DNA from: Microbotryum silenes-acaulis
Taxonomy: Eukaryota; Basidiomycota; Microbotryomycetes; Microbotryales; Microbotryaceae
DNA length: 64,000 nucleotides
Assembly: GCA_003665825.1 (NCBI GenBank)
Contig: QPFY01000011.1
Location: 496,001-560,000, forward strand
Reading direction: 5' to 3'
How positions within the stretch are numbered: position 1 is the stretch's first letter; every line of letters starts with the position of its first letter. The position numbers and the translations under genes were made by a program. This document shows, piece by piece, positions 34,313-49,938 of the stretch. The notes under the pieces were generated by a model. That model ran no database searches and had not been told where the DNA came from. It was given only the letters and a program-made list of their open reading frames with translations.

Positions 34313-36313
34313 TCACTTGGTCGCCCGGCTAAGGTCGACGTTCGCGAGTTCGGCAGTTCGAAAGACCCACATCCCAGGTAACAAGTCCTCGCCAATTCTT
34401 CCGAGTGTACCCTCCTCTTCGACAACGGTTTCGATCGTCGCTATCCCCAACTTGGCCGCTTCCGACTCGATCCTCCTCCGTTTTGGCTCTTGCCTCTCCG
34501 CTTGGTTCTCCCACAGATGTGGCACCTCATCAACGACAACGGTCTGGCTCCTCGTCGCTTGGGTTTGTTTCCACACATGAGGGATGTTGGTCTCGGGTTC
34601 GTAGATCCCTCGCAGCGGATTGTAAACCCTGACCCTTCGTCTCCTCTCGGGCCCGGCATCCATCCTCTCTTCACCTGTCTCCTCATCGCTAGGCACATCC
34701 TCCTCCACTTCGAGCCATGCATCCTCTTCGCGATCGCCAATCAACCCACTAGGGTTCAAATGCACCTGTCCGACATTGGCTCGGCGGATATTGCTCAGTT
34801 CGACATCTTGGCGTCGTACAGCTTTGGCGTATTCGAGCATCCAAATCTCCATATTCAGATGAGCTGGCGGTCGGGCCTTTTTAGCCGTAGGGTCCCACGT
34901 CTTGGCGAAAGGTTGAAGACCGATCCCGCCGAAGGTCGTTCCACCTCCTGCGATGGAAATGTATTCGTCGCGTGGGGCGGATCGCTTCGTCGAGGTTGAA
35001 GTCGAGGTCGTCGTCGTTGCTGGGGCAGCGGCCGAGGCGCTGGCGTTGGCTGCGGCGGTTTCGGCTTCGGTCGGTTCGACTGGGTCGTTCGAAGCTTGTT
35101 CTCCAGGTTGATGGCCTTCGGCAAGGGCCTTGTCCTCGTCTGTAGGGCGAGGGCAGCAAGGGTCGGACCCGGGTCAGCTTTCGCCCTGCCTCCAGAGCTT
35201 GGACGCTTTCGAGGCTCACAATAGTCGTCGAATACGTATTTGCCGTCTGTGAATGAGAGCAATCAAGAACCAAAAGATGAGTACGGCACTCAAAGACCGG
35301 GCATCTCATTGGTTTGCTCTACTCACTCTTGATGAACTCTGCTCCGAGGACCTTGAAGACGTTCCGCGCGGTGACCATGGTGACGATCCTACTCTTCATG
35401 CTCAACGATAACTTGCCTTCAGCGATCAGCTTGTCCTTTTCGGCTTGGCCGATCGTGATTTTGTGGACGGTAGGGTGCCGACGGAAGAAGTAGAGCGAGT
35501 CGCGGAAGCCGGCGGCGCGCGCGGTGTCGATGGAGAACATGTAGAGCTTTTTGGAATTGGGTCGCATAGATGAGGTGAAGGCTTTGGTTTTGTATTGTCG
35601 ACCTGCAGCGCCGACGGAATGAGATGTGAGATCACACCTCGTGCTCGTGTCCAGCGCGGTGGGACTCACCTCCGAGCAAGTTGCCGAGTGCGTCTACTTT
35701 GGCGTCACCTCTCGGGTCATCATCGAGCATCAACTCGTCGTTCGAGATGGTGTAGACTTGGCCTTTGATGACCTGCGTGATCGTGATCGTGATCGTGCGC
35801 GAGCGTTAGCCTGCCGGTCGAGGGGAGCGGCGAGATGAGAGCGCGTGCCTCATGCTCTTCAAGGTGCACGAACGCATCAGTACTGACCTTTGTTTCCAGC
35901 TCTTTGCGCTTGTGGAAGTTGATCGCTTTGCTCCTTCTGACATTGTCCGACAGGGCGGGGGTAGCTTGACCCGAGTTGATGGGGTCAAGATCACCATCGT
36001 TGATCTCGGCGGGCTCCTGATCGTCCTCATCCCGATCGTCCTCATCCTCGTCATCGTCCTGATCATCGTTGTCGTCGTCGTCGTCGTCGTCATCGTCATC
36101 GTCATCGTCATCGCTCGCCATGGGTGTAGCACTGTTGGTCGTGGTCGTGCCGCCGGTGGTGACCCTCAACGAGCGACGTTGGTCCGGGTTGAAAGTCGAG
36201 GTCGAACGTTGACGAGTCGAACGAGAGCCCTGGTCGTGGGTGGAGGTGCCTCGGGGTGTGTAGGATCCTCCGTAGGTCTCGTCTTCGTCTTCTGAATCGT
36301 AGACGGCGGGCAT
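34313..36313 (-). CDS. Chromatin-remodelling complex subunit, Rsc7/Swp82 family
   Basis: The N-terminus (MPAVYDSEDEDETYGG) is acidic and disordered and includes a run of Asp encoded by GAC/GAT repeats (36071-36113 on the plus strand). The Rsc7/Swp82 core follows: VIKGQVYTISNDELML; RQYKTKAFTSSMRPN; LYMFSIDTARAAGFRDSLYF; FFRRHPTVHKI; and SRIVTMVTARNVFKVLGAEFI, then GKYVFDDYYEDKAL across a spliced codon. The C-terminal part has the conserved TTFGGIGLQPFAKTWDP and EIWMLEYAKAVRR, then YNPLRGIYEPETNIPHVW. Family members are subunits of RSC or SWI/SNF nucleosome remodellers; which complex this one joins cannot be told from sequence. The ATG at 36313 is divergent from the GAS2-domain gene, 458 bp away. 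About five exons. Confidence 0.85.
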
Positions 36314-36771
36314 GCTGGCGGGTAGGCGGATCGGCGGCGGTGGTGGGACGCGCTCAGTGAGGCGGCAGCGTGACCACTTAGAGTGGGAGAGCCGAGGCGT
36401 GGTGTGTGTTGAGGGTGTGACGGGTCGACGATCGTCGCAGAGTGGGTACACTCGTCGTCAGCTCGGACAAAAAGAAAGGCACGAAGGCAATGAATAGGTT
36501 TCGACGGCGGGACGAGCGCGTCGCGTAGCAATTTGACGCGCTTCGACCACGCACAGGAAGGCAGTAGGAAAGTAGTAGGAACACCCCGCTACAGCCCGCT
36601 ACTAATAGTAACTGCCCCGCTCGTAGCCGCTCGTCCAAATCGCACGAACAGACCGTGCCCAGGACCGTCGTGGGCTCCACCACCCGAAGTCCTGTTCTGG
36701 TGCTTTGACCCCTCCGCCTTCCTGGACATCCCTCATCATGAGTGCTCGGCTCTGAAACGCTGACTCGGTCG
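36314..36771. promoter_or_regulatory. Divergent promoter region, RSC7-like and GAS2-domain genes
   Basis: 458 bp between divergent start codons. Contains CCCGCTAC repeats (about 36584-36605) and several CTCGTCG-type sequences. No open frame or consensus element that I can support. Confidence 0.3.
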
Positions 36772-39700
36772 ATGGGTCCCTTTAGCAACCCTCTGCGGTC
36801 GACGCATGTGGGTACGGCCTCTACCTCGGCAACCTCAACGTCAACGTCGCTCAAGTCGTCGTCGTCGCCTGCGCTGGGCTCACCGTCACCTTCGTCGACT
36901 TCGGCTTTCCAGCACGAGCAGCACCGCGCACGGTCTGCATCGTTCTCGTCGCCTTCGTTGGGGTGGATCACCGGTAGATTACCTACCAAAGGGGAGAAAC
37001 TACCCAGTGATCAACTGCTCGAGCTTACGAGGTGCGTGGCCCATCAGCTCGGATCGTTGAGGTCGTGGCTAGTCCGCGTCGGTTCGAGGCCATTCGGTGA
37101 TCTATCTTCACGAGCTTGATCACCGAGCGCGCCTCAAAGGACTACCCATCTCGTGCTGAATCCGACTTGGTCTCGGTCCGGTAAACAGATTCGCTCACAA
37201 GAAAGTCTGGATAGACGAAAAGATCAACGTCCGTCCCATTCGCACCCATCTCCCCACACCACATCCAAGCTGACTTTTTTCTTTCTTTTTTTCCGTCCAT
37301 TTCGGAGCGAACAGTTTCTCGCTTCTCTCCCGCCGATCAATGTCACGGCCCCTGCTCCGCCGGAGCCTTCGACGACGACGGCTGAGCAATTGGAACAATG
37401 GTGGACCGAACATGATCGTATAGAAGAGCAAGTGCAGCAGTACGATATGGGTGATCTCGCGCATCTCAAACGACTCGCCAAAGGTCAGCTCTTCTCCGGG
37501 CTTTGAGCAGGTGGGGAAGTCACTTTCGCAGTGCTGACGGCTACGAAAGCATCTTTGGGCACGCAGAGGCGAGTCAAAAGGCCATGTCACCCAAAGACAC
37601 GGACTTGATCGAGATCACCTTGACCACGCTCTTTGCCGTCGACAAGTTGCTCAGTCTGCTCAAGAACCGGAGAAAAGCTTTGACCTTGCTTGATCATCGT
37701 CTCCAGTTGAGTTCTTCGGTCGTTCTGCTGGCTTGGGGAGAACTTTCACCGACATCATTCCATTCCATTTACCCCACAGATGGGAATTCCAAGTCCAGCA
37801 ATGTTGGCAATCGCATCGAGCGATCCTTGCGGACGTGCCTTCCTTCCTCTCCAAATCGCGCTGGACCGTCCCACCCACCTCGGCACCTGCCCTCGTATCT
37901 CCGACTTCACCGACCACCAGCTCGTTCCCGCTCGATCGTCGCTCCTCGATCCTTCTCCCCTCTTCCCATCCATCCTCCTCCTCCCTCAACCGTACCCTCC
38001 GAACCGACACACTCTCCCTCTCCCTAGCCACCTTCAAATCCCGTCTCTACGAACTCTCGCACCAACTCCTCCCCGAATCCGCCTCGACACTCGATCAATT
38101 GATCGATAATACGCCCGAACCTTTACCCGATGGTTTTCTGGACGAACAAGATCGGTTGGAGGATCGGATTGAATTGGAAACGCAAGGGTTGGAGATGTTC
38201 TTGATCGAGATGAAGGCCCAGTGGGTGGTCGCGGATTCGATTTGGGACGGATTGGGAATTTCGCTTGGGATGTTGGAGAAGGCGAGGGAAGGGGTACTTG
38301 CAGCTGCGGAGGAGGGGGGGAGGATGGAAGGTGTTGAGGAGTTGTTGAGGAACGCTAGGACGGGGTGGGAATTGGGGAGGAATCGATTCCGAGGCGAACT
38401 CATCATGCCCAACCATCCAACCGTACACGACCAAGCGGACGAGAACAAGAGGTTGTCGCGGACGTTCGAGAGAGCGATTCGTAAGATCGAGGCTGAGCTT
38501 TTAGAGGTCGAGACATTGGTGGGGGAACATGAGGGGGCTGTTGAGGTGCTGAGAAGGGCCGATGAGATGGGGCAAGAGCTCGAGCGGGTCACAGTCGCGT
38601 TGGATGGCTTTGTGGAGGCTGAAAGGAGTTTGAGTGGGAGACCGGATTTGGACGATGTGAGGTGCTTGGATCTCGATGCGACGGGGTTCGAAAGCATCCA
38701 AGAAATGTTGACGAGCAAGGTCAAGGTCGATTCGTTGGATCCTTTGCCGACTTTGGTCCAAAGCGTCAATTCGGTCATTGTGGATCTAGGCAAGTTACCG
38801 ACGAGGTTCACCACGTCGAAAGAGGTTCGCAAGTCGGTGAAGGCGCGCTTGAATGAGCTCACGGAGGGTCGGACTCGAGTCGAGAAGGTTTTGCGACTGG
38901 CGCAGGAGAGCAAGAAGTGCTTGAAGGCCGCGCAGAACTTGAGCAACGCGACAAAGGAATGTATAGCGCTCGTCGAGGGGGTCAAACAGAGGGTCTCGAA
39001 GAGAATAGAAGACGTCAAGTGGCATCCGTCTCGATCGTCGCCTTTGGCACCGAGCGAGGACTCTGGCGAGCTGCGTCTGGGACTTACGCAGGTTAACTCA
39101 CAAATCGCCAAGCTCATTCCGCAGCCCTTCGAAGTCGCGCGGGAATGCCTCGCCACACCTCATCCAGAGCTGTACCAGCACCTCGCTTCCCTCGTTGACG
39201 AATTGCACGATCGATCGGACGAGCTCAAGAACCTGGATGCGACGCTGGAGAGCGTGGAGAGCCAAACGGCTGCGGCCGAGGGGATCGTGCAAGAGCTTAA
39301 GGAGGCAGAAGCCGAACTGGAAGGCATTCGAGTGGAGATCGCTTCGCGGGGGAACGAAACGAACGTCGAAGAACTTGCTCAATTGGGATATCGACTGGGC
39401 TCAGAAATCGATCGAGTCGAGCAGCGTATCGTAACCATCTCAGATGGGATCCACGAACGAGTCACCTTCTTGTCGACCCGTTATGAAGCGAAGGAATTAG
39501 CAGAACAAGACTCAGTCGTACGGCAGGGGTTGAACGAAGCGGTCGTGCGGAGTCGGGCGGCTGTGGTGGAGGTACGGGGGAGGCTGGAGGTGCTAGGGCA
39601 TCGACGTGAAGGCTTGATATGGGATGGGCAGCATGGGACGGCTGCGGGGGACTTGGCTGCTTTGCGAGTTCGGCTCGATCAAGCGCAACGGGATTTCAGT

Positions 39701-42700
39701 GCAAGAAGCACTGATGACCCAGGTGGGTGTGCAGATCGCCCCCGCAATGATTGGGATATTTAGCTGATCACTCACCTTTGACGGTACTCAGATACCTTGG
39801 ATCAACACACTAAACGTATTGCCGACCTCAAATCACATCATCAGCTGCTCCGTCCCGTGCTCGATGATCTCACGTCCTCGCATTCGGCCCTCAGTTCGAC
39901 CAGGCACGCCGAAGCACGATCTCCTCAACTTGAACAGACCAAAGCGCACCACGATATCATTGGCAGCTTCATCGCCGAATTTGAGCGCTCGATTGAACAA
40001 GCTGGCGTCGCGTACGAAGTTCGACAAGCGGCTGAATCACAAGCTGCTCTTGAAGCCTCGGCAGCGGCTATGGCGGCTCGTCGGGCGCAACTTCTTGCTG
40101 AGGCGGTGAGCTTGAAGTCTGAAGCAACGGCGCTCGTTGAGGATGCTACAAAGGTGACAGCGAAAACAGAGGAAAGGGAAACGACGACGAAGGAGCAGCG
40201 TGCGGTGTTACTCGCGTCGCAGGACTTGTCACTCGAGTCGGATGTCGATCCGAGTTTCGTAGAAGAGTCGGAGCAGCAATTGGTCGAACTGCAAGCACGC
40301 GTGGCCGAGCTCGAGGGACGAAAAACTGCGTTACATACACGACTTGATCAAGAGTCCGGAGACGAAAGTGATGATCTGGTGGCGACTCGATCTTGTCTTT
40401 CTGAATGCGATACTCAGGTGGACCGCTCGAGTACATTGCTCGATACGCTGCAACATCACGTCGAAACGAGTCGGCTGCGACGAGGCGATTGGATTACAGC
40501 TCGACAAGCTCGTGTCGAGGCTAGACAGCGATATTCTAGTCTCCAAAAAAGGATTGAGGATGTTCTCGCTGGAATGAGCCGAGATGAACAAGAGGTCGAA
40601 CAGTCATCGACGGCAAGGAGACTCGCTTTGGATAAGGTCGTCGAACAAAGGGCCAACTTGTCCCAGGCTCGGCACGACCTCCTTTCTTCGTCTGACTTTA
40701 ACAACTCGACCCCCAGCCCGGCGATGGATGTAGCGGGTGAGAAAACTCATCTTGAACAAGATCTTATTCGACTGGAACAGCTCCGACAACGCGCTGAGGC
40801 CAGAATACGAGCGCGCCAGGCCATCGTCGAGGATTTGCACGCGTTGTCGAGTGACGGTGAGGAGGGAGTCGAGTCGCTTGTGTCGCTAACGGAACGGTCG
40901 CAAGCCCTCGATAAGCGATTGGAGGACCACTCGGCGTCGTTGGCCGAATTTACGACTGTCTTGAGAGGCATTGCGTCGGACGAGCAAGACTGGTCAGAAC
41001 GACGTACGGCTTTGCATGAGGAGCAAAGAAGACGGAAAGAAGAGGACCAACGTCTGGATCGGGAGGCACGGACGAAGGAGCGCTCGACTGAGATTGTCAA
41101 GATGGAGCAAACACTCGAGCAAGTGGAACAGAAGCTGCGAGAGCAGCAATACGCGATTGCTGAATATAATGTGAGTTAAGTGCGAGGTTCTTGACGGGAT
41201 TTATTTGGCGTGTGTTGATCCTTCGAAAACAATTACAGGCACTCCTTGAGGTTCCAGCGCTGGACGCTTCACCACGAGAGCTGGCCAAGGCAATCGAGGA
41301 TCTCCAACGATCGGATCTCTTCGACCTTACCAAGAACGATCTGGCCACAATCGAGGATCGTCGCACGGCATTGCTACTCGCGGCGCGGGAACACGAAGAG
41401 GAGAAAGCAGTGACCACACAACTCGAGCCCCTCGACGATCGTGTTATGTTGACACATGCAATGCTCGAGTCGGTCCGTTTGGGGTGGAACGCTTGCTTGG
41501 AAGCGTTGAGCTCGCGCTTGTTCGAGGTTGAAAGGGTGCAGGAGAACGCACGATCGGGGACGACGACCTCCACGACACGTTCGCCCTCCGTCGCGCAACT
41601 TCGTGAAGACAGCTTGCCTCGAGTTAGAGAGGAGCACGCCGAGACCAGTGATGCGGCGTCGCATGGAACGCTTCCTCGATCAAGTGGTCGAAATCTCTTT
41701 GGAGCGCCTCAGCACGTCGTTGACGTCTTTGGAACCAAGTCTTCGGCGCCGCCTTACGAATTCGATTCCACGCCTGAGGAGTCAGTCGAGGTCATCTCGT
41801 TTCGAGAGCAGCTCGACGCAATTGCTGTCGACGTTTGGTTGGACTCGAAGGCCGCTCAGCGACTCCCAACAGCGGAAGAAGTTGCTCAGATCAAAGTGCA
41901 GGTCTCACGAGTCGACGCGGACCTTCATGCGTTTGAGAGCGATACGAGTGGTGCGGGTGTGTGGGCCGATCTCGACCCGTTGAAAGAACAGCTCAAGCGC
42001 AAGACGAAGAGTCTCGGCCAGGTCGAGAAGCTCGGTCACTTCAGTAATCTCGTTGCGCAGGCGGATAAGACGCTCAGCAAGCTACTCATCGTCATCGACT
42101 CGGTCACGATGGAATCCGCCGACTTGGACGACGCGAGCTCGACGTCTTCCCTGGCTAGTGATGGCGATTCTCTGGCGACGGCGACAGAGTACCCCGTTCC
42201 CGAGGCGCTGAGGTTGGCTGGTGAAGCTGTCACGCTCGTGCGCAAGAGCGCAATCCCCTTTATCGACGACGATCGCGTGACCAAGAACGTCGAACGGATT
42301 GAAGAGACGTACGGCGAGATGTCGTCGATGGCGATGGATCTCGTGCCACGATCGCCCTCGCTGCCGAGCAGCAGTGGAGACGACATGTCGGACGCTGGAA
42401 CCGAGCATGCTGCGCACGTTACCAAGGCCTTCTCCAACAGCACTCGATCCGCGTCGTCCTTGAGCTACGTCTCTTCTTCGGCTTCCGATTCGTCGAGTCG
42501 AGCTTCTTCGAGACAGTCGAATGCCTCCACCACGAGAACCCCCACGCGTCCCCGGCGGCTTCCATTCATGGGAGACCCCGAAGCGACCCCTCGTCGCCGC
42601 CCTTTCTTGCCCAGCATCGATGCTTCTCCTGCTTCTGCCAAGTCGGGTGTTCCTCCTGTACCCTCGTTTGGCTCCTCCGTCAAGTCTCGGGCTACCCATC

Positions 42701-43819
42701 GATCCGTCTCTTACAACCCTCCCTCTACGACGAAGCCGGTATCGACCTCGCGCCGATCCAATCGGCACGCCTCGAGCTCGGATACGTTCGACAGCCATAG
42801 TATGCCTCTTTCCATGGATGCTCCCCGCGGCAGCACCAGCTCCCGCTCTGCGCCTCGAATGTCGCCGCGTCGTACCTCCAAGTCCTCCGCCCGGCCTCCA
42901 CCACGAGCGCTGTTCGATCAGGCGTCGACGTCGAAGAGCAAGCGCAAGTACCGTGCCAATCCATCACGACAAGTTGATGTCGAGGTCGGCCGAATCGTCA
43001 ACGAGCTTGATGTAAGTCGAGTCGAAAGCCTGTGCCTGACAGGACTCGTCGTGCTCATGTTGACTCGGTTCCTGCAGATTGATGTACCGATTCAAGCTGC
43101 CGAAGACGCCCAGGGCTCGGACAGTGGACTGTACTGGATCGGAGATAGTGACACGGGTCGGTACTTCTACTGCCGCATCTTGCGCTCCAAGACGGTCATG
43201 GTTCGCGTCGGTGGGGGGTGGGAGAATCTTCACCAGTTAGTCCCAACTTTTTTACCGGCGTCGCAGATTGCTCTGATTTGCTGACGATCGTCTTCGTATT
43301 CCTGTTCTTAGTTTCATCGTGACTCGGTTCAATTCCAACAGCGTGGTTAACCTGTCTCCTCAACTGTCGCCCAGTTCAGCTCGACAGCTGAGTCCGGAGC
43401 CGAAGTGGATCACGGGTGGCGGCAGCGAGCGCGAGTCCGGTGGTCTCGCCGGTCGCACAAGCCTCACACCTTCCCGACTGGGGTCGAGTCTGCGCGTCTC
43501 GGAGCAACACCTCTCACCTCGCCTGTCGAACAGCTCGAAGCTTGCTTCATCGCGATCGTCGTTGTTGTCGGTGTCGGCTTCTTCATTCACCGACTCGCTC
43601 GCGCTCGGAGTGGCGACGGGATCTTCGTCGAGATCGCGTCGGAGCTCGGTTTCGCATCACTTTGCTGGCGGATCCGAGTCGCGTGCTTCTCTCGCGGCTG
43701 GCTCCCTCAATATTAATGGTCTTGTGCATGGGAGCCGTCCGACCAGCCGGAACACAATGTCTTTGAGTACGAGCGGGAGCAGTGGTACGCCAACCGTCAA
43801 ATCGCCATGGCGGCCTTGA
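36772..43819 (+). CDS. Giant coiled-coil protein with C-terminal GAS2 (microtubule-binding) domain
   Basis: Starts MGPFSNPLRSTHVGTAS, a Ser/Thr-rich disordered head, then FLASLPPINV and AEQLEQWWTEHDRIEEQVQQY. The main body is a very long helical array rich in Glu, Leu, Arg and Gln with spectrin-like spacing (WEFQVQQCWQSHRAILADV; LNELTEGRTRVEKVL; EQLVELQARVAELEG; QSQALDKRLEDHSASLAEF-like). A Ser-rich linker leads to the GAS2/GAR domain: VDVEVGRIVNELD, then IDVPIQAAEDAQG, GLYWIGDSDTGRYFYCRIL, RSKTVMVRVGGGWENL and FIVTRF. A Ser-rich tail follows. In animals GAS2 domains bind microtubules in spectraplakins and GAS2 proteins. No calponin-homology domain was seen at the N-terminus, so this is not a full spectraplakin. 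Eight exons with clean junctions. A microtubule or cortical linker role is inferred. Confidence 0.85.
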
Positions 43820-44222
43820 GGTTAACCACCACACTTTTAAATTTCGAATTCTGAGTTTGTTTCACCTTTGTATTGAGTACTCAGTTTTCTTGGTTATATC
43901 GCTGTCTAGTGCTGCTCTGTTCTTGGTACCTCGGATTTCCTCCTTATTTAACGCTAGCATGTTTTCGCAATACCTACATCTTGTCATTCTGGTCCATGCC
44001 ATTGCTGCTGCTGCAAAGTTGCTGGAGGCATTTGCAAAGTTTTATTAGCGTTATTGTATATCTAGCTCGCGCTCTAATGCGCAGTGCGCCTGCTGCCCTC
44101 GCCCCCACTTGTGGCTCGGGACTGCTCGGGACATTGGTTGGCCTTCCTTTTCAACGCGCCTCGTACATCGTCGATCATCGACCAATTCGCGGCACTCGCC
44201 TCCTCGATTTGTCAAAGAAGCC
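43820..44222. other. Intergenic between the GAS2-domain and NIMA-kinase genes
   Basis: 403 bp, AT-richer than its surroundings in the first half (probable 3' UTR and terminator of the upstream gene) and GC-rich before the kinase start. No gene was recognised. Confidence 0.4.
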
Positions 44223-47168
<2,946 letters not shown>

Positions 47169-47958
47169 AGTAGACCCGGGGTCACGCTTTTCACGGTGAC
47201 GTCGTCGACGCACACACGCTATATACCTCTGACTCCATCTACTGTATTTCACCTGTACTACCGTGGGGTTTTCCAATTCCTTTGTTTCTTCCGGGACGTG
47301 CTAGGTCCTATTTCGCAGGGCGGCGTGACCATTACTTCTTGTTCTTTTTGTACGAGCATCGTCGATTTCTTCGCATACCCCAACCCCGCTGCCTTGGCTT
47401 TGGGCGCACACTTTTCTTTATTCCTGCTTGCAATGAGCGATCTTGTGGATGTTTCCTTTCTGTTTTTGTTGGGAGATGAAACGCAATTCTGCGTGGCTGA
47501 TGCAAGTGCAGGCGAGCATGCTAGGGGGGGCGGCGTGGTGAGCACGCTAACGCGTCGCGGGACTGTCGCGAGCTGTCGCGGGAGGTTGCGGCCCCCCTGG
47601 CTCCCCCAAACGACGGTGCCCCATTTGCCTCCTGCCACTTGTCACGCGTTTGCCCAGGTTCATACTCCCCTGCGCACACTTCAACCACGTGATTCGTGAG
47701 TATCAGCGACCTGTGAACCATCTGATGCGTATCACCTACTGACTGGACCAGTTCCTACCACCTGCAGAGTACGTCCCCCACTGCGAGTCCGACTGTCCGA
47801 GTCGACTCTCTTGTCAGCCTGCCAAGGGCTCCACTTGCTCAGACTTGCTCGCGTCCACTGCTCGTCAGCGCGTCAGCTGCTCGCTCAGCGCTCAGCGCCC
47901 AGCTCCAAGCCCCCCTCTTTCTTGTTGGTGGCCCACCGCATTAGTCTCGGTGCAGACC
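47169..47958. promoter_or_regulatory. Intergenic region with MCB-like element
   Basis: 790 bp between the kinase stop and the next ATG. It contains ACGCGT (47550-47555), the MluI cell-cycle box recognised by MBF-type factors, followed by two direct CTGTCGCG units (about 47563-47580). A cell-cycle-regulated promoter for the downstream gene is possible. The open frame of the next gene extends upstream of 47959 without an ATG. Confidence 0.35.
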
Positions 47959-49938
47959 ATGGCCGCCGTGGCATCCAACTCGGCTTCGACATCCAGTCTC
48001 GGCCAACAGCATGGCACGCCCCGCCAGCAGAAGAAGCTGTTCCGCTCCATTTCGAGGTTCCTCAGTGGCGGGCGTAGTCGACCCAAGCTAGCGCCCGAGT
48101 CGGGCTCACGTACGACCGTCCCCGCCGCCGTCGCGCCGTACCAACGAACGACTGCCCCACCTCCACATGCCACCGCCGCAGACACATCATCCCCCGCTTC
48201 CGCACCTAGACCCCGCATCTCCGGCACGGATAGTGCTCAGTCTAGTGCACGTGTGAATAATGGTACGGCCACGAGCAGTGCACCGTATGTCGACCACGTG
48301 CCCATGGAGTACGTCGGACGAGGCGCAGCAGCGGGACCACCCCCGGCCTTGGGCGCTCGCACGAGTCAAATCACCGCCAGTTCGAGAGGGTACGACGAAG
48401 AGGACGAGATATATCCGCATTCAAGACGGTCCATGATCTCGTCCGATGCTCCAACGCGCCACTACGACGATGACGATGACGAGACCGACAACTACTCGGT
48501 CGGCGCCGACACGGACGCTTCGATTCGACCCATCTCACCAGCATCTTACGCCACGTCCTCGATCGCCTCGTCCTCTTTCGCGCCGACGCATGCGACACAT
48601 CGAAGCTCGACCTCGACCAAGCCGACGACCCATCTGTCGATCGACTCAGGGGGAGCGAACCGCATCGCCGTCGTGCCTGGGACGGGCATGCTCTTCTCCG
48701 GCACCCCAGCCCATGCGGGTTTCTTGTCGGCAACAGCGCCTTCCTCGAGTCCCTTGGCGAGTGTACCACCTGTGAATGCTCCTCAACCCGGCGACACGTT
48801 GCAGGACGAGCAGAGCACGATCTCAGCCGCCACCTCGGCCGGTCCCTCGACGCCGACTCGGGAGATTGCCGAGCCTTCCCTGACCCATCTAGCTCCCAAA
48901 GGATCTCTGGCACCCCACGACGCGTCGATTCTAGGCGCTACTCACGCGTCCAACGTCCCCGGTCATACGCTCGCTCACCCTCGCAACAACCCTCACCCGA
49001 ACGGACCCCCACCGGACAACGCCTCTATGATCACGCTCGCTTCCTCGTCTTTCGCACCTTCCGTCTTTGCGCGCGGGCCGGCGTCTCCGTCCATGCATGC
49101 CGTGTCGGGGATCCAGAGGATATGGAAGGAGGGAGGTGGAGTACCCTCGACCTCGGGCATCACCGCCGATGAAGATGCTTCCGTCCGAGCGCTGGCGCCG
49201 AGTCGGAGAGCCAGCGACGAATCTTTGGGCAGTCGCAGTACGTGGTCGGCCGCGGTCGGGCGAGTCGGACTTGGCGGCCCCGCACTTTCCATCAAGGGTC
49301 GGACGCCGAGCATCAGGACGACAGGAACCGGTGCCGAAGACCTCGAGTCGGCCGGGCCGGACATCGAGACCGAGGCGCAGAAAGTCGTTCGAAGGGAAGG
49401 CGCGAGGAACGATGCCGTCGTGGCCAAGTTCAACTCGTTGTCAGCGGCGAATGCAGGTGATGCGGGATCCGTTCGATCCGCACCGTTCATGCTTGGTTCG
49501 GGTGGTCTGAGTCGATACCTTTCTGCGTCCGACTCGGTCAAACGAGGATCACCTTCGATCTCATCCTCGTTGCGCGGGATCGCGCCGGCGCCTAGCGAGA
49601 AGGGTTTCGGCGATGATGAGGACGACGTCAGCTCTTATGTGGGTACCGAAAGGGACGATGAGGATGCCACGACGGCGGGGGAGGGGGAAGAGGCTGACCA
49701 CAGAGAGTTGCCGAGTCACGCTGCTGCGGAATCGGATATCTTAATATCTACCACGCCGGAGGAGGCTCACACAGATTATGTCGACAACGAGGCCAGCGAT
49801 ATTCATGGACAAAGACGACAATCACTGTTACTGTCGACGGAACTCGGAACACCGAGACCGGGGGAAGCTGAATTGGTCACGCCGAGGGTCGGGAAAGGAG
49901 GCGCCTTTTGGAGGGGCGATGTCGTCGTGCCATCGTGA
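47959..49938 (+). CDS. Uncharacterised Ser/Thr/Ala-rich disordered protein
   Basis: Uninterrupted 659-codon frame from the first ATG (MAAVASNSASTSSLG) to TGA 49936-49938; there are no introns, unusual for this window. The N-terminus has a basic patch (QQKKLFRSISRFLSGGRSR). The rest is dominated by Ser, Thr, Pro and Ala with acidic stretches (YDDDDDETDNYSVGADTD; GDDEDDVSSYVGTERDDED) and repeated SSFAP motifs. No folded domain or membrane segment was recognised. Codon bias is like that of the neighbours and the frame is long, so it is probably real. It may be a phosphorylated scaffold or a septin/cortex-type protein, but that is a guess. Confidence 0.7.
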   Translation: MAAVASNSASTSSLGQQHGTPRQQKKLFRSISRFLSGGRSRPKLAPESGSRTTVPAAVAPYQRTTAPPPHATAADTSSPASAPRPRISGTDSAQSSARVNNGTATSSAPYVDHVPMEYVGRGAAAGPPPALGARTSQITASSRGYDEEDEIYPHSRRSMISSDAPTRHYDDDDDETDNYSVGADTDASIRPISPASYATSSIASSSFAPTHATHRSSTSTKPTTHLSIDSGGANRIAVVPGTGMLFSGTPAHAGFLSATAPSSSPLASVPPVNAPQPGDTLQDEQSTISAATSAGPSTPTREIAEPSLTHLAPKGSLAPHDASILGATHASNVPGHTLAHPRNNPHPNGPPPDNASMITLASSSFAPSVFARGPASPSMHAVSGIQRIWKEGGGVPSTSGITADEDASVRALAPSRRASDESLGSRSTWSAAVGRVGLGGPALSIKGRTPSIRTTGTGAEDLESAGPDIETEAQKVVRREGARNDAVVAKFNSLSAANAGDAGSVRSAPFMLGSGGLSRYLSASDSVKRGSPSISSSLRGIAPAPSEKGFGDDEDDVSSYVGTERDDEDATTAGEGEEADHRELPSHAAAESDILISTTPEEAHTDYVDNEASDIHGQRRQSLLLSTELGTPRPGEAELVTPRVGKGGAFWRGDVVVPS

